Source of the DNA: Paratinospora sagittata
Taxonomy: Eukaryota > Streptophyta > Magnoliopsida > Ranunculales > Menispermaceae
Assembly: GCA_035771175.1 (NCBI GenBank)
Contig: CM069605.1
Location: 17,624,288-17,688,287, forward strand
Length of the DNA: 64,000 bases
Direction: 5' to 3'
Part shown: piece by piece, positions 43,954 through 57,200 of the stretch
How positions within the stretch are numbered: position 1 is the stretch's first letter
How the letters are laid out: the number at the start of each line of letters is the position of its first letter
Notes under the pieces: model-generated
The model's input: the letters and a program-made list of their open reading frames with translations, nothing else
What the model was told of the DNA's origin: nothing
Database searches by the model: none
Position numbers and translations under genes: made by a program

Positions 43954-45619
43954 AAAACTTGTTGCAATATTTTAAATTCACAAGCGTACGAATGTCAAGT
44001 TATAATACCCATGGTGAGTGGGTTATCGTGTCCACAGAGATAGTCAAATTAACTATTGAAAATGCCCAAAACTACTATAGCTTTGATCTTATCTAAGCTG
44101 CCAAAATTTGATGATTAATTGTGCTGAAAATTAAAATAGCTGAAATTAGAAACCGAACTAAGTAATTAAACCGAGATTTAAAGAAAATTAATGAATAAAG
44201 GAGATTAGAGGTGTTGATTTCACTATGTTGTTCTATATGGGTAGCAAAAGATAGTGTCGTTGATTGAATTCTTAAGTTTATAAATAATGAATCCCAAATT
44301 GTTTAAACCCTTCTCTCGAATGCAAATTCAAACACCTATGCTTCAATTACTAATCCCCTCTCTCGAATGTAAATTAACAATTAAAGCATGCATTAAGACG
44401 TAAGATTCAATTTAAATAATTTCAAAGGGTTGTAGGTCTTTCGATTTGAGACAAACTCCCTAGGTTTCAATTCATTTGCTCAAACTCGAAAACACTTCTT
44501 TCAAGTGTAAGAATTCAAATTCAAAATCATCCAACGAGTGGCCAGCAAGTTGCAAACATTAAGTATGAAAAATTGAAAATAAACCAATCAAATTGCTCAA
44601 CAACACAAAAATAATGAAAATCAATCCATATGTCTCAACATAGATCAATCAACGTCTCTAATAGAAATATTTAGCTCATATTCAAAATCATGAGTACAAG
44701 AGAGATGTTTAACAAAGAAATCATAAAATACAAGTTCTAATTGAAAAACAAGTAGAGAGAAAACCCCCTTCTTGGTTCTAGCTTGAACCTATAACTCTTC
44801 TTTCTTCCTCCTTCTCTTGCCTCGTTCTTTTTCTAACTAAAACCTCGTTAATTCCTCTGTTCCAGCCGAAAAAACAAATAAAAGATAATCACCCTAATTA
44901 AAACCCTAAAAGAGATTATATACATCATTGTCCAAAAAGACAAAAGAGGACCAAAAAATTACCAAAATTTGGAATATATATAAAAATAACATGTGCAGGA
45001 AGTTTTGCAGTAGCGCCGCGATGGGCGTCGCGACGCTAATGCAACTCTATCGGGGCGCCGCGGCGCCCAGACAAAATTTCTTCTTTTCTTTTCAGTTTTT
45101 GGGATTTAGCCATTCTTTTGGCTCTTCTTGAATACTACTTTCTCCGCCTTTTCTATCACTTCATGCACTGATTTTTAGAGAATCTTGGTCTCATTTTTTG
45201 CTTCATTTTTACCTCATTTTAAGATCCTTCTTGTTCTACAAAACACTACAAAACATACAAATAAGGGATCTACACTAATCAACTTATAACAATTATATGC
45301 AAGTGTATATTAACATGTTTAATTCGATATTTCGATATGAAACTATGTATAAACTTGTAAAATGTGACAAAATTAATATGCAAACAATGCAATTGACTTT
45401 AGGAAAAATACCAAAAAATCATGATTATTTTCCTAAACTAGCCTAATATATTTTATTCATGAAAACTACTAAAACTAACTTATAGAACTCATAAAAATAT
45501 CTAAATAAATTTAAAACACTAAATGAACTAATTAATGCAAATATGTCTAAAAGCTAACTAAATGCACCTAAAAACCTATGAAATTAACATATAAAATATT
45601 ATCTAAAACTTAACTTATC
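43954..45619. mobile_element. LTR-like insertion in RNase H (1.67 kb)
   Basis: Flanked by direct AGCTG repeats (43949-43953, 45620-45624). Removing it and one copy joins the RNase H codons ASRQL and KVHEH. Counting two further bases at one end and one at the other gives TG...CA termini (43952-45620), as in a solo LTR. The left end (GTTGCAATATTTTAAATTCACAAGCG) resembles the start of 50099-50647, so both belong to one family. It has no coding frame of interest. Confidence 0.75.
45008..45070. repeat. GC-palindrome island
   Basis: Within the AT-rich insertion, TAGCGCCGCGATGGGCGTCGCGACGC is followed by the perfect 16-bp palindrome GGGCGCCGCGGCGCCC (45053-45068). Confidence 0.8.
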
Positions 45620-45624
45620 AGCTG

Positions 45625-46666
45625 CCTAGATGCATATGCCACCACTCTACCCTCCTGTATCAACACACATCCTAGACCCAAGAGTGATGCATCAGTAAAA
45701 ATCACCAACTCTTTTCCAGGCTCTGGAAGAATCAACACTGGAGCTATAGTCAACCTCTGTTTCAACTCACTGAAAGCTTTCTCACAGGCATCCGTCCACG
45801 TGAAGACCACATTTTCCTGAGTCAGCTCGGTCAATGGTGCGACTATCGTGGAAAAGTCTTTAACGAACTTCCTGTAATAGCCAGCTAAACCTAGAAAACT
45901 TTGAATCTTTGTCGCTGTGGTAGGTCTTGGCCAACCAATGATTTCCTCAACCTTAATAGAATCAACTGAGATACCTTCCGCACTAACCACATGACCCAAG
46001 AATTTCACCTCGGTCATCGAGAAATCACACTTGTTAAGCTTGGCATATAGCTTATGCTTCAACAATGTATGTAATGTGACTCTGAGGTGACGCTTATGAT
46101 CATCCCTAGTCTTAGAGTAGACTAGGATATCATTAATGAAGACTATAATAAACTGGTCGAGATACGGTCTAAATAACCTCTGCATCAGATCCATGAACAT
46201 AGCTGGTGTGTTAGTCAACCCAAAGGGCATCACCAAGAACTCATAATGTCCATATCTCGTCCGAAAAGCAGTCTTCGGTACATCCTCATCCCTAATCCTC
46301 AATTGATGGTACCTAGACCTCAAGTTAATCTTCGAAAAGAACTTGGCTCCAATTTTTAGTTGAGTCATCAATGCGTGGAAGAGGATACTTGTTCTTCACA
46401 GTTACCTTGTCCAGCTGACGGTAGTCTATGCACAATCTGAGACTTCCGTCCTTCTTCCTGACGAACAACACAGGTGCTCCCCAAGGTGACATACTAGGGG
46501 AAATGAAACCTTTGCCCATCAACTCATCAAGTTGGGCTCTGAGTTCATTCAATTCTTTTGGTGCCATACGATACGATGGAATGGAAATGGGTTTTGTCCC
46601 GGGCATTAGCTCAATGATAAAGTCTACCTCTCGCTTAGGCGGTAAGCCAGCTAACTCACCAGGAAA
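45625..46666 (-). pseudogene. pol: Tekay-like RT and RNase H N-terminus
   Basis: Minus strand, starting near [13 protein letters not shown] (46606), then [20 protein letters not shown], a frame break near 46330-46370, [20 protein letters not shown], the catalytic region [12 protein letters not shown] where the first Asp is Asn, and RNase [16 protein letters not shown]. It is broken by the 43954 insertion at its end and by the 46672-52304 insertion at its start. Confidence 0.88.
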
Positions 46667-47434
46667 AACCTGTCATGACCCATGATCTGTGATATCATGA
46701 CCGCCACTAAACCTCGGGTATATCCTCTCTCGATATACACGACGTCCCGTAAGCCTCATATAACCACACACATAATCCCAATAACAACATCAAAATACAT
46801 GGACATAATAGATCATCAATGTAAATACATTCCCAAAATGACAACCATAAAAATTTCCTAAGCCCATAATGTTCAAAATATACAAAATCACACTTAATCA
46901 TAAATACAACCCATCTATGTGTTAAGTATAGGCATTAGGTGTTATATATTACAATTTATCAAAATACAAGAAATTGTACTAACACCTACATCAACAAAGT
47001 ACAGGAAACTGCTCCGCAGCTAAGCCTTCCTTTTCCCCTTTCTATCTTAACCTGGAATGATAAGAATGAGGGGTGAGCTACAATAAGCTTAGTGAATATT
47101 CTTTACAAGTGGCAACATATATATGCATTTAAATAAAACATTGCAAGTTTATTAAAACCATTTAAACAACATGGATATAATCAAGGTTACATACATGCCA
47201 AATATAATGCATCATGTCATAAACAAGACAATGCATATCATTTATAATCATGCACATGCAATCCTAAACACCTCCTGAATAAGTGTCAATCCAAAAGCCT
47301 GAGTGCGCGACACCTATAGCCCGATCGACCTCTTACCCGTATCTATTAGGATTCCTGGGGTTGTGTAGCTAATAGGATCTGCCCACCAAGACAATACCAT
47401 GTCTAGGCGATCCTATCTACACAAGCCATAAAAT

Positions 47435-50098
47435 TGTATCGCTCGTGCCTTAGGATGACGTCATTTGGACCCGTAGAGTACCCGTATACGTATGCGTATG
47501 CATACTTGATACTAGACGCATGTTGGTTCAAGTGGTTTTGCATGCCTTCATGTTGTTTGGAGTGTACGCAAAGTCTTGGAACCATCGGAGCCCGTTCGAC
47601 GTCGAAACATGTCAAAAACGGTGTTTCGGATAAGTGGAGCTCGCTCCATGGAGGAAGAAATTGTTTGTCACCAATTACATCATGGGATTGATCTCCTACT
47701 TATGTGGTCTGATTGAGCTGAAATTTTGTCGGATTATTGTTCTCTGATAGATCTTCATTATGTACTATGAAGATCGTGATCGGAGTTGTCTACTATGAAA
47801 TATAAGACTCCAAACACTGTTTCTCGGATTTATGGATTTTCTTGCACAGTTTTGATCAAACGATTTGATCTCACAATCCTATCGTTGGATTGAGCTAAAA
47901 GTTTACCAAAATGTTAATAACTAACTCAGAAAATGTGTGAACGGTTACGATGTTAACTTTTGTAAGAAATTTACTATCTAAGTGCAAGTATTGCAATAGG
48001 AAAACTGATTTTTGACAGTTTTTGGCAACTTTTAGTTATGGGCCCAAGCTTGTCTATTTAAGCAACCAAAACGTAATTTTAAACTGATTTGCTCATTTTC
48101 CAGCCAGAAAAGAGAGAAATGAGCTGGAAAAGAGAAAATGAGAGGAAACCTAGGGTTGGAATATTTTGCTCAAAATCCCTAAGGTTTGCACGTTTTTCCT
48201 CAATGTTCCTTTAATCTCTTTGGTTCATGCATACTAGTATTGTTTTGATGTATGCATTGTATGAAACCCATATTTGAAGGGGTGGTGGAATGTTTTGCAT
48301 GTTTGATATGTGTGTTTAGAGTATGTTGGGAACCCTCTAAAAGCATAAGCCCCAATTTCTAACAAGAAATTGGTAGGGTTTAGTACAAATGACCTAGTCT
48401 TGGTTCATTGACCTAGCCTTTGACTTAAGCTTTGCAAGCCATCTATGATGGACTGATGAGTATTAGGGACTAATTCATGTATTTAGTTTTAGATTTGGTG
48501 AAATCATATGGTTTAGTGTAAATGGTCATTGCTCGGTTCATGGCCTTAGGCGTTTCCAAAAGCCATGCATGTCAACTATGTTGTTCTAGATGGCATTGTG
48601 AATGAAACCATGTTGTTGGATCAGTAAATCAGTGGGCTGATTATGGTGACCTAGTGTAAATTTGGCCTATGTCTTGGATTTGAGGAAATTTGCCATGATT
48701 TGGGAATTTGCCCAAATTTGGGGATTTTGACCCAAATGTTTTCAATTGGTGAAATTGACTTAGGATTAGTTAAATTAGCCCTATTTATGATTTAATGACA
48801 TGGATTATGGTGGTTGGATCATGGGATCAACCTATTACATTCAATTTGGGTTAAGTATGGCTTAATTAGACATTAAATGGTTAAATTAGGCAATATGGAT
48901 TGACTCATGGGTTAACCATTCTAGAATTAGTAATTGGCTATGGAATTGGGTTGAACATAGTTGTTTTGCATACTTTGGATTGATTTTTAGTTTTTGCATA
49001 AACCATGTTTAATGTAGGGGTCTTGATTGATCTAAGTGACCTAAACAAGCCAAGTTGTAGCCGAAGTGCATTGGGGTGATTAGTAGGCATTCTAGTGCTT
49101 GTGGTTGGATCTGGATTGGCTAGGCCTAGCCAATCAAGAGTGAGTGTTCTTTTACTTGTGGATTTCTATATATGTGGCATTGTATTATATTAATGGATTT
49201 GAATTGATATATATGTATGGATGTCATATGCATGTTTTAATTGATTCATGAAATATATTTGAGCATAGTCAGTTTGGTAGCAATTAGACTGATTTCCTGG
49301 TGCATGGGCTTTGCTAAGACCCACCTGGCAATCCCTATTGTGAACCTTGCAGAGGGTTTCAAGGATAGGTGCAGACAGGTCCACCCAGACCTGAAACATG
49401 GTGTGGGAAGGATTGCTACCCGACAACATGCCTGATTCCTTTGAATTCCTAATAGGATATGGATAAGAAGTCGATCGGGGCATGGGTTCGCGCACCTATG
49501 CTCTTGTATTGATTCTTATCCAGGAGGTGATTAGAATTGTAGGAGCATGTTATAAATGATATGCATTGTTCTGTTATGACATGATGCATTATATTGAGCA
49601 TGTATGTAATCTCATTTATAATCATGTTGTTTAAATGGTTTCAATGAACTTGCCATGTTTTATATAAATGCACGTATATTGACACTTGTAGAAAACATTC
49701 ACTGAGCTTGCTGTAGCTCATACCTCCTCCTTATCATTTCAAGTCCGGATAGGAAGGAGAAACAGAAAGCTTAGCTGTGGAGCATTCCCTGGGATTTTTG
49801 TGATGTAGGTGTTAGTACATTTCTTGTATTTTGTTAAATATGTATTGAATAACACCTATGGTAAATACTTAACATTTAGATGAGTTGTATTAAATGGTTA
49901 AGTATGTATGCTTTTGAATTATATTTGTATTTGATGAACTTTATGGACACTTGGAGGGAAAAAAAAATTTGGTTGTATTTATATTGTTGATTTAATTATG
50001 TCCATGTGTTTACGTATGTATTTTGGGATAAGGTATGGTAGAAGGCTGACGGGACACCGAGTGTATCGATGGAGGATACACACGGGGTTCCATGCCGG
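47435..50098 (+). mobile_element. Antisense LTR nested in the solo LTR, 3' end lost
   Basis: Starts TGTATCGCTCGTGCCTTAGG and runs to ACGGGGTTCCATGCCGG, closely paralleling 54466-57119 but lacking the last 30 or so bases. It is cut by the 50099 fragment. A TATTTAA promoter-like motif after GGGCCCA lies near 48042-48060. Confidence 0.8.
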
Positions 50099-50647
50099 TT
50101 GTTCGTGAAATTATCGCAAGTGCACGACAGTGAAGTTATAATAAAATCCGATGAAATTGGGTATCGTCCTCAGGGATAATTACAACACTAGCTATCACGT
50201 TTTTTAACCCTAATTTTATCTAGACAATCGAATTCGAATGATTGAGTAATTAAACAGTAATGAAAACAACTAATTATTAACTAGCAAAGCAATGAAAACG
50301 ACAGATTATCAATAAAGAAATAATCTAGAGAATCGATTTCACCTAACTATTAACTATGTTCTCTCCAATTATTTATCATTAATGTATTTACTTAGTTTAT
50401 AAGCCAGAAATCCTAATGTTTCTAACACCCTCTATTGAGTGTCACGTTAGAGCATATTCAAAGGAATTGATCTCTATCTATTGACAAATATCTAATTCCT
50501 ACAAACTCACTAAGATCTATGATTTCTTTTAATGACTTCAAAAGGTCTCAATCTCCTATCGGTCTCACGATAACCTAGGCTATATTTTTCTTGTTCCGAT
50601 CCAAAGTATCCTCTGTCGAGTGCCACACTCTAGAATTGAGATCATCC
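50099..50647 (+). mobile_element. Truncated LTR-like fragment
   Basis: Begins TTGTTCGTGAAATTATCGCA, with AGTGCACGACAGTGAAGTTA and a GTATCGTCCTCAGGGA block matching the start of 43954-45619. It ends abruptly where solo LTR sequence resumes at about 50648 after a gap of about 290 bp, so a deletion removed its tail, the end of the antisense LTR and part of the outer LTR. Confidence 0.65.
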
Positions 50648-52309
50648 AAGCACCTCAACCACCAATTGGCCTATTTGGGTTGCTTAGATCAACCACAATC
50701 CCTGCACATGACATGGTTTATACAACACTAAAATCAGTCCAAAAGTGTGCCCAACAACCATGTTTAAATCCAATTCAATAGCCAATTAAGATTCTAGAAT
50801 GGTTATACACATGAGCTAATTCCATATTGCTCAATTCAACCATTTAATGTCAAATTAGACCATACTTAACCCAATTGAAGTCAATATGTTGATCCCTATG
50901 ATCCAACCACTATAATACAAGACATTCAATCTTAAATAGAGTTAATTAGACTAATTTCATGTCAATTTCATCAATTGACATCAACGAGGTCAAAATCGCC
51001 AAATTTGGGCAATTTTCCAATTCACATGGCCTAGGCCAAAATTACACTACACCTAGGGTTTTCAACAAATAAGATCAATAAATTGAACTACCAAACATCC
51101 ACATTTACTTATCTAATCAACATAGATTATATGCAACTTGAATAGAAAACCCTAAGTCCATAACCTAGGTTTAGGTCAAATACATGGCTAAACATTAATT
51201 ACACTCCTAATTCAATGCATTGTTCGGATGTAACAAACTGCCAAAATAAATTCCAATAACAAAATTAACCGTTCAGATTCAAGAACATCAAGAGACAAAC
51301 CTTCTGTCCAAAATTGAGCTAAATCTAATGGCAGAACAAAGAGATATGCTTCTTTGATTAAGACAACTCTAATTGAACAGTTTCTCCTCTCTTGCTGCAA
51401 ATACTTGAACTCAGACGATTATACCTCCCAAAATACTCCACTAGTCTACATCTTAACCGTTCATAATGCAACACGTTCAGTTGTGAACCATTTTCTAAAG
51501 TATCACATCCATCCAATGATAGATTTAGGAGATCTAACAGTTTGATCTAAACTGTGCGAGAAATCCATATTTTTCGACCAGCTGTGTTTGGGAGGTTACA
51601 TCTCTCAGAAGAAAACTCTAATCAAGAATTCCACCGACAAGAATGAAGAACCATAAGAGACGAATTGGCTGACAAATTTTCAGCTTGCTCCGACCACGGA
51701 TCTAAGAGATCAACCCTTTGATTAAAACGTTGCAAAGACTTCCCGCCAAGCAACTTTCTCTCTCTTTCTCTTCTCTTATTTTCTCTTAACCTTACTCTCT
51801 CAAAAATGTCCCCCAAGGAAGAAAATGAGAAAATGAGAGATTGAGACACATGTTACAGCCACATGCACCTATTTTGCCAAGTGTTGATCATGCTCCAACA
51901 CCATGCCAAGTGTTTGCTCAAGGGCTCATTTGTTAGCCACATGGCTTTTACCCAATCACAACCTCACATGTGAGTTGTTAACCAATCCACTAATTCCAAC
52001 AATTCCATCATTTTTTTCATTTATTTAATCAATACATGCCCATTTCAAATCATGGTCCAATTGGCCCCATTATAAAATTAATAACACATACATTAATATT
52101 AATATGTCACTATTAATATATTACTTTAGTGATGTGTATTTTTATCACTGTCAATGTCATTAGCACATAAATGACAATATTAATATTGATAATTCTCTAA
52201 AATAGTATGCAAAGACACTTGAACCAACACGCGTCGAGCATCAAATACGTATACATACATGTATACGGGTCAATATGACGTCATCCTAAGGTACGGGCAT
52301 TACAAAACC

Positions 52310-54037
52310 TCTGCGTACTCACATACCACATGAAAGTCTGCTAGCTGAACGCCCTATCCCACATCATCCACTGGCCTCAAACTGGCCATCGTAGAAACCT
52401 CATCATCAGTGGTTAATCTACCCTGGGTAGGTGGTCTAGATGCAGTCCTACCTCGATAAACAAAGACTGGTTGCCTGGGTATCTGAAAGACAACTCTCTT
52501 GCTGAAGCAATCAATATGAACATGATGTGCTGCCCGCCAATCCATACCCAATATGGCATCGAACTCAAGGAATTCTAAGACTCTGGGGTCAACAGTCATC
52601 TCATGGTCCTCGAATCTAACTATGTATCCCACACATACCATGTTAGGGTAAATCCTTTCCCCCGCTGCCGTACTCAAAATCAAAGGAGTACTAGTCCTAA
52701 CAGGAGATAGTCTCAATCTATCTACCACACTACCAGAAATAAATGATAGAGTGGAACTGGCATCAATCAAAACATACATCATAGTATCACAGATGTTGAT
52801 CATACCTTCAATCAACTTCTTGCTAGCCTTTGGATATGTTCTCTGGTAGCAACTGACATAGGACTAAACTGACCAACAGATTCCCTCAAAGGACACTGAT
52901 TCTTCTTGTGCCCCTGAGCTCTGCAACCAAAACAAATTATCGGTCTAGGCACTTTGGGTGCCGAAGATACAGCCTGTGATTCTGCCCCGACTGTCTGTTG
53001 TCCACTATATCTCACTGAACTCTATTGTTGAGGTCGGCCCAAACTCTGAACACTCTGGCCTACAACTGGTGGTGCAACTGTCACTGGAGTAGAAGCTACT
53101 GATGCCTCTTACCCGCTTCTACCAAACCTCTGCCTCTTTTAATTCGGTTCTTCTTCTTGCCATAATACTAAACCTCTGACCCTGCTGGCTGCACCTGAAC
53201 TGAAGGAGCTGCAGGTGTCTGGACTCCGACTGATGTCCTCATCCTAGATTTAACCTCTGCAGTCTCAAAATCAAGGGCTTGCATCATCGCTTGAGCGTAA
53301 GTCTGCACACCAAAGAGTGCCAAACAATGACGAATACAGTCACGAAATCCGTCTCGCATCCTCTGCATACGTACGTAGTCAGTCGACACCATCTTTGGAG
53401 CAAAGAGTGCCAACCGGTTAAACTCCTGCTCATGCTCCCTCATTAACTTACTGCCCTGGGTCAAGTGCATGAACTCGATCCGTCTCTGGTCTCTCTCTGA
53501 CCTCGGACAAAACTCCTTATAGAACAGTTCCTTGAATCTTGTCCAAGTCTGGATCTCGTCAGCCATGCAGTCCTGTCTTCTCCACCAATTATCGGTTTTA
53601 TCCACAAACTTGAATATGGCCAATCTCACCTTATCGGCCTCGAAAACATGCATATCATTGAAAATGGTCTCCATCCTCCTGAGCCATCTCTCAACAGTCT
53701 CAATACAGAGGCCTCCAGCAAACTAAGTCGGGCCTCGAATCTGAAAGGCCTTCATGACCCTCTCATACCTCTCTGCTTCAGTCATCTGCTCTCCAATGCC
53801 CACAGCCTCAGCCTGAACATCGGCATGAACCGCAGCTGGTTCAGCCCTATCTCCCACAGCCTTACCAACACTGTTGTGTTCCCCCTCAGCTGGAACACCC
53901 TACTGTGGCGGGCTATTTCCCTAAATCGGGGCAAGTAATGCCAATATCTGGGTTTGTTGCTGCTGAATCTGGGTCTGAGCAACCTGCTTAGCAGCGAGTA
54001 AGGCCTCAATCTCCCTAGACCTCGCATCTGGGTCCAT
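52310..54037 (-). pseudogene. gag: Tekay-like gag, zinc knuckle and protease
   Basis: The gag start ATG is at 54037-54035 (MDPDARSREIEALLA). The same frame runs to 53168 with three in-frame stops and the capsid segment WTRFKELFYKEFCPRSERDQ near 53540. The zinc knuckle CFGCRAQGHKKNQC lies near 52925-52885. The protease near 52750 reads VLIDASSTLSFIS, with DAS where the family has DSG or DTG. It is not functional. Confidence 0.87.
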
Positions 54038-54221
54038 GGTCGATCCTGAATTTCCCCCTCTTGTAAATTTGAAATTCACAAATAAGGGAAAGCTCAATTA
54101 GGATCACAATCCATGAGAGTTGTTATCGCTAAGATAACTACCCGTAATCGTACCCATAAAAGCAATCATAATAACATATAAGTTTTTTATTCTTTTTTTA
54201 AGGTTTTTAAACCTAAATACT

Positions 54222-54234
54222 CGCTCTGATACCA
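54222..54234 (-). other. Tekay-like primer binding site
   Basis: Minus-strand TGGTATCAGAGCG, four bases inside the 5' LTR at 54239. Initiator-Met tRNA type. Confidence 0.85.
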
Positions 54235-54238
54235 AAGT

Positions 54239-57200
54239 TGTCACGACCCACGACCAGTGACGTCATGAACGGCACGAAACCCCCGGGTATATCCTCCCTC
54301 GATACATCGATGTCCCGTCAGACTAATTTAAACAACCTAATAAACACATAATCCCACATCACAACACTATCCAAACAAAGATATAATCACATTTCCAAAA
54401 GTGAGAAATATAAAATTTCATAAGTCCAAAATATACAAACCATACCTAACCATAAATACATCCCATGTAACACCCGACCTTAGGATGACGTCATTTTGAC
54501 CCATAGAGTACCTATATACGTATGCATATACGTATTTGATGCTCGACACGTGTTGGTTCGAGTGTCTTTGCATGCTTTTAAGTCATTTAATGTGTGTGTA
54601 AAGTTTCAGAATGATGTCGAAAACAATGTTTTGGAACAGTGGAGCTCAGTCCATGGAAGAAGAAATTTATGTCACCAATTACATCAATGTCTTGAACTTC
54701 TAGATCCGTGGCTCGATTGAGGTAATATTTTGTAGGCTTATTCTTATCCGATAGATATTCATTATGAACGGTGAAGATCTTGATCGGAGTTATCTACTAT
54801 GAGTTATAAGACTTCAAACACTTTTTCACGGATTTGCGGATTTTCTTGTGCAGTTTTGATCAAACGGTTGGATCTTGCAATTCCACCGTAGGATTGAGCT
54901 GAAATGTTACCAGAATGTTCATAACTGACTCATAAAACGTTTTATAGTTAAGATGTTAAATTGGTGAGTTGTTTGCAAGAAATTAATTATCAAAGTGTAA
55001 GTAATCACATCAGAAAAAATTGTTCTTTTTTATTTAAGTGTATTTTGTCATGTGGGCCCAATTTTTTTTTTATAAAAGCAACCGACTCTTTTTCTTAGCT
55101 CACTTGCTCATTTTTTCACATTGAAGAGAGGGAAAGGAGCTTGGAGGAGAGGAAAAGAAGGGGAGAAGAGAAATGAGAGAGAAAAGGCAAGGATTTGGGT
55201 GATTCTTGCCCAAAATTTCTCCAAGGTATCAATTTCTTTCTCATTTTCTTCCTTCTATCTCTTTCATGTGTGTTGCAAGCTTAATTTTGACCTAAGGTTT
55301 GTATGAATCCCGGAATTTAAGGGAGTGGTGGAAAACCAATGTTGGACTTAGGCTTTGATTTTGTGATATGTGTAGCTAGATGGTATGGGGAGTTCATAAA
55401 TGGTAAAACCCACAATTTCATGGATTTGACCAAAACTAGAATTTTAGACCTAGGGTTTACTATTCAAATTGCATGTGATTTATGATGAATGCATGGGTAA
55501 TTGTGGATGTATGGCACTCCAAATTACTGACTTTGATTAGTGGATACCCTATTGTAGTGTAATTTTGGTCTAGGCCATGTAATTTGGGGATTTGCTTAAA
55601 TTGGGGCTTTTGACCTAAACCAAGTCAATTGATTAAATTGACTAGGAAATTGTCTAATTGGACTCAAATTGAATGAAATTATGGGTTTAGAATGGTTGGA
55701 CATGTGTTAGAATTGAATGACCTAGTTCAATTTGGCTCTATGCCTATTGTTGAGATTTTTTCCCAAATTATGGATTTGCATGTGATTTAGGGATTTTGCC
55801 CAAATTGGAGATTTTGACTTAGACTTGGTCAATTAATGAAATTGACTTGATAAATAGTCTAATTAACCCTATTTATGATTGAATGTCATGTATATTGGTG
55901 GTTGGATCATGGGATCAACCTATTACATTTAATTTGGTTAATTATGGGTTAAATTGATATTAATTGGTTGAATTGAGCAATATGAGATTTGGCTTATATG
56001 TATAACCAATTTAGGAACTTAATTGGCTATGAAATCGGGTTTAAACATGGTTGTTGAGCATACTTTTGACTGATTTTAGTATTGTATGAACCATGTTTCA
56101 TGTAGGGGTTGTGGTGGATCTAAGTAACCCGAATAGGCCAATTGGGGATTGAAGTACTTGGGGTGATTTTGTGGCTTTCTAGTGCTTCTTGGATTGAAAT
56201 TGAATTGGCTAGGTCTAGCCAATCAAGTGCGAGTGTTTCTTTTACTTGTGGATTCTATATGTGGTATTGTAGTATAAAATGTTTTAAATGCTTGTATAAT
56301 GTAGTAGTATGCATGATTTATTGAATTCATGAACTGTATTTGAGCATAGTCAGTGGGGAAAGCAGTTGAGTTATGTGCATTTCCTAAGCTTGGACCTTGC
56401 AAAGGTTTTCTATGGGTTGTGTATGTTAGGATTCGACTATGGTACTTGCCTCGGTGGGCGAATCCTATGGTTCATGCAATCCTAGGAATCCTAATAGATA
56501 CAGGTAAGAAATCGGTCGGGCATGAGTTTTGCGTACACATGGCCCTTGTATTGATTTTTACTCAGGAGGTGTTTAGGTTGCATATGCATGTTTATAAATG
56601 GTATGCATTGTCCTATTTATGACATGATACATTAAATTGTCATGTATGTAATCTTGCTCACTCTCATGATTATTTAAATGGTTTTAATGATCTTTCAATG
56701 TTTCAATTAAATGCATATATATTTTGCCACTTGTATAGAACATTCACTGAGCTTGTTGTAGCTCACCCTCATCCTTATCTTTTCAGAACCTGATAGGAAG
56801 GGAAAGGGGAAAGCTTAGCTGCGAAGCGTCCCCGTACTTTTGTTGACATAGGTGTTAGTACTTTTCCGCGTTTATTTTGATAAATTGTACTATGTAACAC
56901 CTAATACTTGTACTTAGCATTTAGATGAGTTTGTACTCATGGTTAAGTATATTTTGTACTTTTGAACACTATGGACTTGAAAAAAAAAATAATAATTCTG
57001 GTTGTCATTTTGGGATTATGGTGTGTTATAGAAGGCTTATTAGGATACCGTGTATATCGATGAAGCATATACACGGGGTTCCGTGCTAGTCATGATGTCA
57101 CAGCTCGTGGGTCGTGACATCCAATCTATGCGTTAAGTATATACAATAGGTGTTATTTAGTACATATTTAACAAACTACAAAGAAATGTACTAAACAACT

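Larger units (their letters stand above)
46672..52304 (-). mobile_element. Solo LTR complex inserted in the Tekay-like element
   Basis: Starts TGTCATGACCC and ends GGGCATTACA, with perfect TSD AAACC (46667-46671, 52305-52309). Removal rejoins the protease-RT spacer codons (AEV-FPGE). It is a solo LTR of the same broad family as its host, in the same orientation, itself holding the opposite LTR 47435-50098 and the fragment 50099-50647. Confidence 0.88.

Noticed and set aside
43952..45620. Clean TG...CA solo LTR with standard target duplication
   Set aside because: TG...CA ends can be drawn, but then the flanks do not match. The matching AGCTG repeats lie two bases further in on the left and one on the right, so borders remain ambiguous.
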